Source: Athripsodes cinereus (taxonomy: Eukaryota > Arthropoda > Insecta > Trichoptera > Leptoceridae). Taken from it: a stretch of 64,000 nucleotides of DNA. The notes beneath the pieces were generated by a model. The model made no database searches. It was not told the DNA's origin and was given only the letters and a program-made list of their open reading frames with translations. Made by a program: the position numbers and the translations under genes. Position 1 is the stretch's first letter, and each line of letters begins with the position of its first letter. Below are positions 32,881-45,582 of this stretch, one piece after another. The DNA lies in the NCBI GenBank assembly GCA_947579605.1, contig OX388318.1:3906001-3970000 (forward strand), written 5' to 3'.

Positions 32881-34229
32881 CCTTTCCGCATTTTCGCAAG
32901 CTATAATTTCAATTTGTCATTTCTGTCGCTCCTTTAAATACTTTCCAATACAACGTCAACACATTCCCACGTAAATCACGACACTACATAATTATTATTA
33001 TATCCACTATAGCCGTTTGAGTAATTCTAAACAATGATACTGATATCGGATACTAATCGCATACTCCATAGATTGCACAGAAATACGCAATAGACACCTA
33101 TAATCATAGAATTCCATACAAAGTCTAGAATCCCGACTCGCGAACAAAAATGAGGCAAAAAATCTATGAACTTTTGACAAAACCACAGAACGGTTGACAA
33201 AACGGAAGGTGTAGGTATCGTACATTTCTTCTATCGTACTATTTTCCAAGTGAGTACCTACCCTTGTTTTAGAATCTCTGATTCCAAAATTTGATGATTT
33301 CTCCGACACTCAAAATTTCTACCTCGCCTCGTCGCCAGATTCTCAGAAAGCTAAAGAAATTTGAAATATTTGACAATACCCCTTCCCCTTAGATTAGGCT
33401 CTTTAGCAGTCTACAACGAGCAATCTACTACTTTTATTTGAAATAAATTTCACAGTATGAATACGACCTTTTATTTACATACGAAATGCCAAAGTGTATA
33501 GCTCCTATGTATGTGTAGTTACATTTGTACTTTGCTCTAAGTACAAATATAACTACATTTAGGTACATAGGAGTGGAGTTTGTTTGAATTTGCATTTTAT
33601 AAGTCTTTATTGTAATCACACTCACACGCGTTCCTCCTGGAAACATAAGGAGGGTATACAAAGCTTTAAAATTATGCAGGTATTTCAACGTATATTATAC
33701 AACATACAAGCCCGCCTCTTCATAAATACTTCGATTACAAATAACACATTTCAACACAAACTCTGAACACTTAAAACACGAATAACTGATTTTTCAAACG
33801 GTATTTTGATTTTTTTATGGCTACATATTTGCAAAAGTCTCAACCAATCCAAGATCATCGCGGCAATTATTATATTTATTATGCTTTTATTATTATTAAA
33901 ATATATTTATCTATCGTGTTTTCTGATATCTTTATAGTAATTTATTGACACACAGAGCCGGTCTGTTCACATACACAAACGAAGCAATGATTTAGGGTGC
34001 TGGAGAACTTAGGGGAATGGAAAATATTTATTTTTGTAACACCTTACACGATATTTTAAACAATATCTACTATTCCACTCAGACTACTCAATGGCAACAT
34101 ATTGAAATATTTTCAAAACTAATTCTCTGTTGTTATAATTTTTAACAGAAGGTTATTTAAAATTAACATTTATTTTATATTGTACAAATTCAATACTTGA
34201 CTACAAATGGAGAATAATATTTCACCATA
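32881..34229. other. intergenic with a MITE cassette remnant
   Basis: 33320-33400 is an inverted piece of the internal MITE cassette (CTCGTCGCCAGATTCTCAG, AATTTGAAATATTTGACAAT). The ORF 33007-33309 has no domain. No gene. Confidence 0.45.
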
Positions 34230-34330
34230 CATAAACATGGCCCTGCACATGGCGGAGGATCTCTCGAGATGGAGACAAATGGTCTATAGAACGAAGCATG
34301 ATGGTCATGATACTCAGAATTGAGGGGCCG
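34230..34330 (+). pseudogene. retrotransposon ORF C-terminal fragment
   Basis: The plus frame reads MALHMAEDLSRWRQMVYRTK then stops. This resembles the A-x-D-R-x-x-W-R terminal motif that ends many RTE-like reverse transcriptase ORFs. It is followed by GAAGAAGATGATGATGAT, the usual low-complexity terminus. Short, so assignment is tentative. Confidence 0.5.
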
Positions 34331-35170
34331 AAGAAGATGATGATGATTTCACTATATTATTACCATCGACTAGCCAATTGTCCGCATATAGAATTATAGA
34401 TCGAATGATCTAATAGATCTAATGATCTAATAGGTAAGAAAATTCTTACCAAAAAATAAGACAATCAAATGCATTTTACAGGGCATTCAAAAACTTGAAT
34501 GAAAAAGAGTGGAAGACACAATCTTTGCCAGAAATTTCACGAAATAATTATACATACATACGTGAAACTACAACTGAAGATTAATGTACCCGTGGCCAAA
34601 ATAAAACATTAGATAATTGATATCATTGGAGAGGTTTTTATTCAACCATGTTTTTGTTTCATAATTTTTTTGTATTTATGTTTTATTCTTCTTGTATTGG
34701 TAGTGTCTAATTGGTTCATGTGTTGTATGATATTATATTGATATTATATATTGTGAAATAATCTGTATGACTCTAATGCAATAAAATAATATTTTTTTAA
34801 ATATCTCAGGGCACTTTTTATAAATTTGACGTGAGCATTTTAATAACTTAATGCGGTACTGAATGATTCATCAAATACAGAGAATTTATTCAAGATATTT
34901 TAAATAACAACACCTAGGTATATAAATTGTTTATCCGAGACATTTTTAAAACATAACTCGTTTGTAACGTTATCCAATCTATTTTATATTATAAATTCAA
35001 TTATAAAAAGAAATGTTAAATATTATGTTGGTGCAATCAGCTAAATGTTATTTAATATATAACTTACATCTAACAGGATTCTTTGACATCTGTGAGGTCT
35101 TACCACTATAGTAATCAGAAATAATTTATTGTCTTCATCTATCTTATTATCACTCAAACTATGGACTTAG
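34331..35170. other. intergenic, nothing identified
   Basis: AT-rich sequence. Short duplication of GATCTAATAGATCTAATGAT near 34405 only. Confidence 0.5.
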
Positions 35171-35178
35171 GATGTGGC

Positions 35179-35653
35179 CAGGGCCCGATCTAAAAGGAGG
35201 GGCGAGCAGACCAGAGCGACAAAAATGAGAACGGCAAAAGTCAATTCCTAGGAAAATATTGTTTAACAAAACCAAAAATATTGTGATATATTTCAAATTC
35301 CAATATCCTTTCAAAATTTTGGCAACGGGAGAGGGTAGAAATTTTGAATGAATTTGAGGGAAATTATTAAATTTTGAAAATTAAAACCTAAAACAGGTCT
35401 TCAGGTTTGGGAAAGCCACTAAAAGTGTATCAAATGTAGGATTGTGAGTAAATAGTATTCAACAAAACTGAGTAGATTGTGAAATAATTATTACAAATTC
35501 TTATACCTTTTGGAAAATCTGGCGATGGGAGATGGGGGTAGAAATAAATTGAATAAGATGCTCATAACTTAGGTATAAAAACTGGAGTAATCGTAAAGGG
35601 CGACAATTTGTTTTTATTTTCCCGGAGCGGCTAAATATCTAGACCGGATCCTG
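35179..35653. mobile_element. hAT-type MITE, CAGGGCCCGATCTA ends
   Basis: CAGGGCCCGATCTA and TAGACCGGATCCTG are inverted. The flanking octamers GATGTGGC and GATATGGT match at 6 of 8. The interior carries two diverged copies of the shared cassette (about 35240-35345 and 35455-35560), each with AACAAAAC, TTTCAAATTC-like and GGCRAYGGGAGA words. No ORF. Confidence 0.75.
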
Positions 35654-36669
35654 GATATGGTCATTGTTGCCTTTTATCAAAAGTATTTTATTCTTTACTA
35701 CACGTTGATTACATTATTGATCATTTATTACACATTATCAAAACATCATCAATTATATAATTAAATGCAGAGATGGCGAGTTTATCACTCCTAGATTGTG
35801 ATAGCTTCCGACTAACCCAAATAAAATACCTAATACAAATTTTATTTTAGAAGTAGGTAATAATCAAGATTTTTTTTATTTAGTTTATATTATTTTTAAA
35901 ATTGATATTTAAAAATAATGATGGGAAGATCAGAGATCAGCAACGTTTAAATCATCACGAAGTGGACAAAAATATTTAAGAATGGAGACGAAGAAATCAA
36001 TCCTAAAAAGTGAGAAAATCACCATATTTTCAGGAAGAAATGAGCTAGTGGAATGTCTTTTTACTTATTTATTAATGTCAATACACTTTTATATGAAATG
36101 AAACAGTTCAATAGACAACAAAACACATACAGACGCAACAATCACAAAATCACAAGTCAAGAATATATTTTTGCATAAATTATGAGTAATTGAATTATTT
36201 ATTTATTTTATTCTTCTTGCACATCATCATTCACATAACAAAATCAATAAATCAGTTTAGATAAGAAAAATGTGATGATATGCAGTGGCGAAATTATCAC
36301 TATATCTTATATCTAACTACCTAATAAGAAGTGTCGATTGGATCTGAATTTAACATGATGGTGTTAATTATTTATTTATTATTTTAAAATATATCTCCCA
36401 AAACAAACATTGAAAGAAGAATCACATCGATAAGATTTCTTTTTTGAATAAACAACAGAAAATAAGCAAAACAATGATTTGAAAAGCTTTTTGGAAGAAG
36501 TCAAGTGTGTAAATATATTGGTAGGTACCTAAGTATAAGCTTTTATCAAACCTGTTCAGCCAAAGTTTTGAGTAGGTATGGTAGGTACCTACCTACTCCA
36601 CGAAGTACAGCTGTTGTTTAAATTATGATTTGATATTGTCTGTTCGATTCAATGAATTTTTGATAGTTA
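35654..36669. other. intergenic with retroelement 3' fragments
   Basis: 35760-35830 holds an AGATGGCGAGTTTATCAC block (same family as 32820). 36190-36340 holds TTCTTCTTGCACATCATCAT and GATGATATGCAGTGGCGA, the SINE-like end also seen at 48760 in a USP14 intron. No gene. Confidence 0.5.
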
Positions 36670-37203
36670 AGAGGCATTCACATTATTTCACTTTGGATGA
36701 CTATTCAGAGTGAAAGGCCGAAGCTGTTCATCGAAAGTGAATGTCTGTTTACACTTTACATCCTGTGCTTTCGCCGTCTATATGCTCACGGTCATGACAC
36801 GACATTATGTCGTCTGTGGTTAGACGTATTTTCGCAAAAAATAAAATAATAATAACTATTAAAAACAAATTTAATAAAATTCCAATAAGCACACAAAATC
36901 GTATCCGATTTGTTTATAATTCTGACATTTGATACTAATGTGTAAAGAATATTATAATTTATTATTATTTATAAGATTACGACAACCCGTCCCTTGTGGG
37001 ACGATTTGTGCCAAGTGTAAAGAATAGGGGCATAATTATTACAATAAGAAAAAACCTTGTGTATGGTCGTTTCAGTGAAGGGAACTTTCATTCATCATAC
37101 CAAATGCTCAGCAAGTGTGAAACGTCCGTTTACACTTTTCACTTTAGGTTATTCTTCCTTCCTTTGAGTGTTCACTCAAAGTGATAAATATATGGATGCC
37201 CCT
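36670..37203. mobile_element. PIF/Harbinger-type MITE with TTA duplication, copy 2
   Basis: AGAGGCATTCACAT on the left, with AGGGGCATCCATAT as the reverse complement of the right end. TTA flanks at 36667-36669 and 37204-37206. Interior blocks TTAGACGTATTTTCG and TTCACACTT-like words match the copy at 10089. The ORF 36996-37184 is incidental. Confidence 0.8.
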
Positions 37204-38059
37204 TTACTTCTAGGAGTTCTAGGCGTTTTTTCCCATATAAAGAAGGTAGTTGTCCATTTGCCTTTGAATCTTTAATGATCTTAGGCTATTTAACCATATA
37301 CCTACTATGTCTATTAATAATAGATATGAGAATGAAAAAAATTATCTATACCAACACGACAGCTCCCATAAGTGTGGTAGTCACTAAAACAACTTTATGT
37401 GCCTACGAGTATTCTTATCCATGTTAATAAAAAATAACATTATACAGATCAAAAACCAGTAAAGTTTACTAAACTTAGGTATCTGAATACATGTCAAATT
37501 ACTTTTTGTACTATGTACCTTTAGCGGAAATATTATATTATAACTAGCTGACCCGGCAATTATAAAAAAATAAAATATTTGTCCAAAAAAAAATTCGAGG
37601 TTTTTTAGGGGTAACTTTTAACTTAACTTTTAGGGGTATGAAAAATAGATATTGGCCGATGCTCAGACCTACCCGATGATGCTAAATGTCTAACTTATGA
37701 TGTTTTACAAACACCTGCGTTATACAAAGCTTTAAGAAACTTATTCATATTTTTTACTCGTTCAAGAATTATTCAGTCACCCACACTTAGCTGATAAAAT
37801 CAAATAAAAAATATTTCCACCGCCACATTTTGTGGATTATAATCAAATATCGATATAGCAAAACCAAGGTGATAATGGGCAGAATATGTGGCTAGATAGG
37901 GAACTGACAGAACAGAAGAACGTCCTCGAGACAAAAAAAAAGACTAGGTAGGCTCCAGAGAAGAAGGGTCAATGACGAGAGCAGAACAAGACGAGTGGAA
38001 ACATATGGAAAAGGCATAATCAGCAATGAAGAGATGGCTGAATAAAAAGAAGGCAAGTT
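37204..38059. other. intergenic, nothing firmly identified
   Basis: AACTAGCTGACCCGGCAATT at about 37544 resembles a terminal motif common in insect non-LTR elements. The ORF 37892-38161 (minus) overlaps it without domain. No gene. Confidence 0.4.
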
Positions 38060-38145
38060 TGAGGTGTTCGGTAGCCTGGTTGTAGAGTCTCTGTCGACAT
38101 ATCGCAAGTTCGATTCCTTCCGCTGCCCAACTACTTCATGTTCAC
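38060..38145 (+). mobile_element. second type of tRNA-derived SINE, degenerate
   Basis: GGTAGCCTGGTTGTAGAG resembles an A box, and 35 bp on is the B box AGTTCGATTCC, followed by TTCCGCTGCCC. The head differs from the 15092 SINE. It could not fold as a functional tRNA and has no clear tail. Confidence 0.5.
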
Positions 38146-38915
38146 AACACAAGCACATCACTTACTTGAGGACGTTCATTTTCTCAGAACAAAAAAAATA
38201 CCGCAATATTTTATTATGATACCTACTCGTCGTTATATATGTATGAAAATTAAAGAAATTCAGAATTGTATGTGGACAACTTTCTGCATTCCATATTAGT
38301 AACGGGACATGCACAAAACTATAGCAGATGCCTATATTATTTATGTATAGGTATACATACAGATGCATGTACCGTACAGGTGGTAATTATATTATATTTA
38401 TAAGTAGATATAGTGCAATATGCATGTCAGTGTTAAATGTGCAAAACATGTAATGAAAATTATGAAGAATTTTATGTCTTATAACATATTATACGAGTAT
38501 ATACTTCACCATTGGTATATGAAGAAATTTTGATGGAATATAAGAAAATTAGTATCCATTCCCTAGCTACCCCCCCCCCCCTATCCTTTTCCAATCCATA
38601 CTACGTATTGGGTGTGTGTCAAATATCATTTTAAATTTAGTTTTTTTCTAGTATGTATAGGTGTATTTGTTTTGATCGGGTATGTGTCAATGTGTCGTGG
38701 TTAGATGGAAGAAATTACTTGATAGTGATAATCTCGCCAATGCATATATATCGTCTTAGTATTTTAAATTTTGTATTGATTTGTTAACACTGTTATATTA
38801 TAATGATGATGATTGTGCAAAAAGAATAAATAAATACAATTGGACCATGTTACGTAAGGTATGTTAGTGTAGTGTAGGGTAGGAAAACTATACCATACCG
38901 GGTCATGCCGGCCGG
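38146..38915. other. intergenic, SINE-like 3' end at 38695-38835
   Basis: GTGGTTAGATGGAAGAAATT, AGTGATAATCTCGCCAATGC and a GATGATGATTGTGCAAAAAG end with an AATA run form a plus-oriented copy of the family inverted at 36190 and 48760. There is a poly-C tract at about 38571. Confidence 0.5.
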
Positions 38916-39155
38916 CCGTATCCCATGTGGGGTATTCAGAAAGAACGGAACATCATATTGATCAAGCATTATATTATACTTTTTTCATTTCCTTGGCTTT
39001 CGTGCATACACGTCAATTTCTCTAACTCAACACGCAGCCGTTCTTGAGAATTTGATCCATGCGGTCAAGTCACATAATATAGTTCTCTTAGATCCCTTCT
39101 TTCAGATAAATACACTTTATCCATTATCCATTCGCTCCACATGTCCAAACCATCG
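38916..39155 (-). pseudogene. reverse transcriptase fragment (copy 3 of the 18245 family), decayed
   Basis: CGTATCCCATGTGGGGTA, AGAAAGAACGGAAC, CGTTCTTGAGAATTTGATC and CATTCGCTCCACATGTCC match the nucleotides of the 18245 copy in the same order and orientation, but frames are broken by indels. Confidence 0.75.
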
Positions 39156-40904
39156 CAAAGATATAGAAAATAATACCACATTGATTCAGGATACATGACA
39201 TGGTTGTTAGTAACTAATGAAGCCGGTCTAGGGAAAAAACTCTAACGTTGACTAAATAAAAAAAAATTAAGTATAAAAAACTATATTTGGGTCATATTTG
39301 GGTCACGTGCTGCGTGGAGAAAAGTACCGTCTACTCTGACTTATATTGTAGGGCAATTTAGAGGGAAGACGGGGAGTTGGCAAAAAGCAGATGTTCTGAC
39401 TGCGCAACATTAGAGAGTGGACCAGAATGAGGACGGTGTTTGTCCTGTTCGGGGCAGCACAGAATGGAGGTTTTCGCCGGAGTGATCGCCAACGTCGGGA
39501 GACCTGACATGGCACAGGAAGAAGAAGAAGATAAAAAACTGATCTATGATCGAAATCTTGGATATCGTGTAGCAGAGTTTATTTTATATTCTTCAAATAA
39601 TTCATTGACGCTAAATTTGCACAATGCAAACTTCTTTTAAGAGGAAGTAGGAATAATGTCTATAGATGTTGTCGAGTATTATACTTCGAGGCAAGGATTG
39701 ATGAGACATACCATGAGTAAATTTTCCTAAGCCGATTCGAAAGCATTGAAAAACAGTTTCTGCTTCCTCCATGAGAAGTTTGTACAGTAATGTGCAAATG
39801 ACGTGACTCAACAATGATATTCTCAAGATTTTCACATAAACATGTATGAAAAATATAATCAAATGTAACCATCGTTATAAATAAAAGTTATTGTATGATT
39901 ATCAATTTTTCTAATAATATTATCTCGTTAGTAGTTCTAACAATTAACATTCCCAGCATGTTCTACGTTGGAATGTAAGGGGTCAGCAAAATAATAATGA
40001 TAATCATAATTATTTATAAGCAGGCATCATCTACACACATATAAAATTTTCAATAAGTTAATTAGCAAGACTTTAACTGTCATTTCCGGAATACATTTTC
40101 ACATAACGAGACAAAACTTTTAATAGTTAATACTTCTTCACAAATTTATAAACTTGGATAAAAATGGTAGATTTTTAATGCATAAATGTGATGTATATTT
40201 ATTTAAAAACACTGCAAAAATAGTAGATTTCTTCGCATGTTTGTAATATTGATAATATCAATGATGGCATGAGAAACTTTTAAAATATACAACCATGCAC
40301 CTACTTTGGTAAATTCAATCGCACAAGTCTACTAAGAAACTCACAAGAAATTGCCGAATAAAATCACATTTTTATCATCAAAATAACACATAAAAACAAT
40401 GAATTTTATATGAATATTTAGTAAACCTTTTATTTCAATGTTATTTGTCACGTTTCCGTCGATATTTTTTTTAATATTCAACCGTTTAATTAATTTAGTT
40501 GCGGTATATAAAATGTTAAATTGTGATTTCGTGTACGCGGCAAGCCTCTCACAGATGACTACTACAAAATTGTACTGACTGAATGTTGCTTGTAGGTGTA
40601 CGAAGGCTCTACATAGTTCCACTACAACTAGGTACTAATAATACAACTAAAGCTTTAGCTGGTTGTATGTGAAGTAGTATACAATATATAGATGCGTAAG
40701 TTTAATATTGTATAATAATACATACATGTATTTGTATTGTTATGTTAATCTAAAGATGTATATGTGTTGTATAGTACCTAGTCAAGATTGTAGAGACCAA
40801 GTGATAGGAATGGTAACGTTACATCGTAGATGTTTCGTACCTAATATTTTTTTGCAAAGAAAAATTTGGGTTCGAAACATACTCAAAGTGCTTTCATAGT
40901 ATGT
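39156..40904. other. intergenic, nothing firmly identified
   Basis: 39300-39540 is less AT-rich and could be a retroelement relic, but no frame gives a recognisable motif. The ORFs 39303-40899 are short and mutually overlapping. Confidence 0.4.
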
Positions 40905-41150
40905 GTAATGTCATTTACATATTTCGTCACTTCGGATAATAATCCGAGATGAATTATTAAAAGTTTTAAGTGTATATTCATATTTTATCATATTTTCATA
41001 AACAATTAGTATGACAGTTGAAAACGTTTACGACCTGACTAAAATCCTGCTAAATAATATTTATTTAAATAATATTTTCGATGGTCATCTATAGTGAAGA
41101 AACCGAATTTTGTTCATCTGCGTACCGGTTTGTTTACACATTTTCATCCT
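40905..41150. mobile_element. decayed relative of the TTA-flanked Harbinger MITEs
   Basis: TGTCATTTACATATTTCGTC then CACTTCGGATAATAATCCGA resemble the left end of the 10089 and 36670 elements. TTTGTTTACACATTTTCATC near 41128 matches an interior block. Ends and duplication are lost. Confidence 0.45.
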
Positions 41151-41275
41151 TTGCGTTCACCGGAAACAATATAAATAACACTTAATTTAAAATGCATGTG
41201 TATATGAAGTTGGGCAAGAGGATTCGAGCTTGGAACATATTCATAAACAAATACTGCTTTTTGTGCAATTGCTAA

Positions 41276-41415
41276 TGTATATTGGCCAAAAATACATGCA
41301 AACCGATCGCGCGTTAGCGGTGGCGCGGTGTTTTTGACCATAGTCCCTTCGTGCGTCGTATGATCAAGATCTAGACTGGATTAAGATCGTGTTTAGTTTT
41401 GTCAAGAGTAACCCT
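41276..41415. mobile_element. left-deleted copy of the palindromic CAGGGYTACT MITE
   Basis: The right half, from TGTTTTTGACCATAGTC to GTCAAGAGTAACCCTG, matches 8777-8975. The left terminal repeat is missing and the segment opens in ATTGGCCAAAAATACATGC. Confidence 0.7.
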
Positions 41416-41469
41416 GCTGATAACCCAAACATACCTGATAAAGTGATAAACATTACATTAATAATTAAA

Positions 41470-41516
41470 TACAAAGTAAATGCCGATACAATTATTGTAT
41501 CGGCATTTACTTTGTA
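41470..41516. repeat. perfect palindrome, 23-bp arms, 1-nt centre
   Basis: The arms 41470-41492 and 41494-41516 are exact complements around a single T and include AAGTAAATGCCGATACAAT. Confidence 0.92.
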
Positions 41517-41530
41517 ACACTTCATTTTAA

Positions 41531-41611
41531 ATTATCAAATAAAATAAAATAAATATTTATTATTTAACACGAAACAAAAATAATATAATTTATTTTATTT
41601 TATTTGATAAT
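41531..41611. repeat. second inverted repeat, 24-bp arms
   Basis: ATTATCAAATAAAATAAAAT (from 41531) and its full complement ending at 41611 enclose a 33-bp loop. It lies 14 bp from the previous palindrome. Confidence 0.85.
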
Positions 41612-42935
41612 GATAAACATTATTCTGTTCGAGATTTATTTTCCAAAAATAATGCGAATGATGAATTATATGTCAGAGAAATTATTATCCGATTCGTTTT
41701 ATAAAAATCTCTATGCTTAATAGAACAAAATATTATAGACTTAAGTAGAGAGAATAACAGAAATGCAGTAGAAATTCTCAAACTTTTTGTCAACGTCAAA
41801 AGTTAACATAAAAAATGTTAATCGATATAAAAATCTTAATTTGTCAAATGATAATTCGATTCTCCAGTTCCATAAACCAACAACTTGAAATTCTAATATT
41901 CCAAGATACGTCACATTAAAGTTTAGAAACAGTATGGCGGTCTATAGAAAACTCAAAACAAATATGTACCGTACCTACCTTCTAATATAAATTATTCAAG
42001 TTTTATTTTTTTTGTCTTTGGAATTAAAAGAATACACTTTCTATATGAAATAAGCCAAAAATCTACAGTTTGAAGAATATCTTATTGTTGACGTATGGAA
42101 TTGGATCCTTACTCTATGAATTGAATAGTTGAAATATCGAAGTTTTTATGGTGAGGGCGGCATCCCTAACAGCCAACCGCTTAACAGGTGAAGCAGAGAA
42201 GACAACAGGTAAAATAAAAAACGATCTTGTGTTGGTAAACATAAACACTACATACAGTCACTAACACATTTATACATAGGTAGGTACCACATGATAATAA
42301 TAGGAGGGACCATGTGTGGAGTTTTCATAATGTATGGCTACTGTTTAAAATTCAAAATGTTTAGCTCCATTTTAGTGTTAATGTAGTATTTTACACAAGA
42401 AAGTAGGTATCTAATAAGTTTATACAATAAAATATACTTATTTAATTTTTGTGATTCACATCAATTGAAATATTATACTATATTTAACCATCTTGGCATA
42501 TTCCACAAATGGGGTAGCCAGTGGACTATCTGCTGGTAATAAACATGCAGTTAATATCCCCTATAAAACATCTTCAATTCACTGAAGAAATATGCCACCC
42601 GGAAATAAAAAAGAAATGTCTTAAAAACGAATGTTTTTTTTATTTCCGAATGTATCAGCGTGGCGCAAACTCTATTTATAAAAATATAAATATGTAGGTA
42701 TAGAAATTTACATACATGCCTTTCAGAACAACTTATTTATTATGTTTCTATCGTTTTTGGCAAATTTTCTGTAGATTATTAATTTGTATTTCAGTACGAC
42801 AATATTAAATTATAAACAGAGACATAACGTCTTGTTTGTTTTTTTTTCTTTATTTATGGCATAGCATCCTACGAGGATGATTTGTGCCAAGAACAGTCTC
42901 CAAATATAGTTAAATAGTCAAGAAGATAGTCATCA
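41612..42935. other. intergenic, retroelement pieces
   Basis: 42485-42560 has a decayed CCACAAATGGGGTAGCCAG block of the 46639 family. 42840-42935 (GCATCCTACGAGGATGATTT) is probably the 3' region of the LINE fragment that follows. No gene. Confidence 0.45.
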
Positions 42936-43303
42936 CAGAATAATGAAATTGGCCTTCATTGATTTGAGAAGGGACAAATGGATTGATTCGGATGTCATAC
43001 TCAGCAATGATTCAATACTCAAAGGAAATTGGCAATCGTTCTGAAGAGCATCAACGAAAATACCATACGCATCCCTGATAGGGCACCCCAGGAAAACATG
43101 GTCAAGCGTCTCCTCGTCCAAGCCGCACTCGCAGTATGGACTTTCAACAAGTTGGATTTTAAAAAGATGAGCGTCCAGTCTACAGTACCCAAATCGCATT
43201 CGACATATGGCAGTAATTTCAGATCTGTTGAATTTCGATTTGTGGAACCAAGATTTTCTTGCGATTTGGGCCTGGATCGACGTCTTGTTTGTATTGACAT
43301 AAT
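42936..43303 (-). pseudogene. non-LTR retrotransposon ORF2 C-terminus, fragment
   Basis: The minus frame of about 120 codons reads TSIQAQIARKSWFHKSKFNR, SEITAICRMRFGYCRLDAHL and then a Cys-Cys-His-Cys finger (SPYCECG, ETLDHVFLGCP) and ends near 42936. This is the C-terminal domain of jockey/R1-like ORF2. Endonuclease and reverse transcriptase parts are missing. Its family differs from the 18245 fragment. The plus ORF 43029-43394 is a shadow. Confidence 0.8.
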
Positions 43304-45314
43304 TAATGTAGGTAATTTATTTATCGTAGACCTATCGTTTCCTATTGACTTCTTTTGTTTTGCTTTGTTTTTTTTATTGACTGTTGCTTGTTAATTAATT
43401 ACTCCAAATTTATAAAAAAATGTACTTTTGACTATTGCGTCTGTTTTTTGTTTGTTATACTGCTAGATTAACATGTAAAAAGCCTTGTGTTGGTGTAAAT
43501 AAATTAAAATAAAGGTTTACAAAGATATATCACTTTACACTTACACTGAAAATTCCATCTGCACTGTATAATCATAAATCATTTTATTTTTTTCTACTTA
43601 CGAATTGTGATTCACAATATATATATTTTTTTTACAGAAATGTATTTTGAAAAATATTTTTTTTTACATAAATGGAGCTTACATATGAAAATATGAAATC
43701 ATGGAGTAATTCGTAGGTAATATATTTTGTAATGTAATAATAAAGTGACTCCTCCTAACACAATCACTATCAGACTTACACTGGATGGACAAAGATACTA
43801 TAAGATAGGTACACAAAATAATATGTGTGAATATTAGTTACCTGTGTCGGTACACTAAGTACGTATTTACTCATGTTTACGTACATGCCTATTTTGGTTC
43901 TTACTTAATTTGATGTTAAAAATTAGGGACTCACGGAAGAGTGAAATACAATAGACACTATTAAAATTAAATCAAGTCAAACCATAAAATAAAAATGTCA
44001 AAAAATATATAATTCAATTCATCAACAATTTACAAATCTACTCAGATAGCACATACGTAGCACTGGTATTAGAAGACACACATGTTAATTTTATTTTTTT
44101 TAGTTTGTTTATCATTCTTCTTTATAATATATATTATTGTCTTAATCTGCCTTTGAATATACTTTACGATTTAGATTCCTTTACCTCATTGAGGAGTTCA
44201 AAGTAAAACATGATTGCTATGTGCAGAAAACCAAATCTTATTTTTGTTAGTTCTTGCAGTATGATATTAAATGAAATATGCATTTTTTTTTAAAGAAACA
44301 ATCAAAAACAAATTCATATTTATATATTTCTTTTTCTGTTCTTTTCTATACCTACCATCATAGCATCTCCCGCAAGTATGGTTATAGCCAGTGAGTTAAA
44401 TATATTTTATAGGTAAAAAATATGTCCTTTTTGTGTCATAAAAAACGAAACATACACAAATGGTGACATATCTCAGGACTGATGAGTGAAATATAGATAC
44501 TGATGTGTGAAATATACCTTTTGCTTGATATTTTGCGAAGGTTTATATTTTACTAAACAGTCAAAATCTCGCAGAAAAGGGTAGGAAAGGGAAATCCATT
44601 TATGTACTTACTAGATATATTATTGTTTTTATGAGGGATGATTTAATGGATCAAATAAGTTAAGTACCGAATTAGTTGGAAGATATCGCAATCTATCTAT
44701 AAACTCGTCTTCTGTACATTGAATTGTATAACTGATAATTGTATGATACTCTGTTATGTTGTAACCAATGCAAATAAGTAAACAATAAATTTAAAAAATA
44801 TATTTTAAAAATATATAAATAATAGAAGTTGATTAGTTTTTCTCTTCAAATGAAGAAAAAGATTCAAAAAAATAAAAAATAAAAAAAGGAAGGGATTAGT
44901 TTCATAGAGGACATGTCAAAAAACATAATTATAATATCTATAATGCCTATTACCAACGAACTAAAATGTTTATGGAGATTCCAGAACCAATGCAGATGTA
45001 GATAGTTATTGTATGAGTAAGCTATTTTCTAATTCAAAACCACTTATATTATACGTAATAATATATAACTATGATATCTCTATATTAGAAGTTACAGTTG
45101 GTACATATTCATTGTTATAATCTAAACATTCTAAACCATGGACGAAGTCATAATTTTTCTAGGGGGGATAACAAACTCAAATATTTGCTAATTAAATATA
45201 TTTTATACTTTTAATCCATACAATACATACCTACATTGATTGCAATTAAACAACGACATATAATTTTGTTTATACAGTAAATGGAATAACTTTGTGAAAG
45301 ATCATCTTGATAGA
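43304..45314. other. intergenic, retroelement tails only
   Basis: 43410-43515 ends in AAAAAGCCTTGTGTTGG and TAAATAAATTAAAATAAA, a plus-strand LINE-like tail. 44690-44790 is a plus-oriented copy of the GAGGGCGAGTTTATC family. No exon was seen. Confidence 0.45.
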
Positions 45315-45582
45315 AAAATAGATTTAAAATAAAACATATTATTACTTTCACTATGAATAATATTTGACTCAGAGACCTTTCGGATAGACACCCATCATCA
45401 GCGAGTTTTTATTAGGTACAAACTAATTATAATATAGTCATCGTATGGGATGGGTAAGCTATTTTCTAAACAGGCAGTTTGTAATAAAAACTAACTGATG
45501 ATAGGTGTCTACCCGAAAGGCCTCTGAGTCAATTAATATTGTTCATAGTGAAAGCAATACTTACAGTTTTTTTTATTTAGAA
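45315..45582. mobile_element. foldback element (hairpin family, copy 2), with loop insertion
   Basis: The arms match 5174-5370 (AAAATAGATTTAAAATAAAA, TTTGACTCAGAGACCTTTCG, apex CCCATCATCAGCGAG). Arm identity is lower, and the loop is about 70 bp instead of about 10, so this copy is older or has an insertion at the apex. Confidence 0.8.

Noticed and set aside
39303..39640. Possible retrotransposon coding relic
   Set aside because: Composition is suggestive, but no frame yields a recognisable motif, so I do not list it as a feature of its own.
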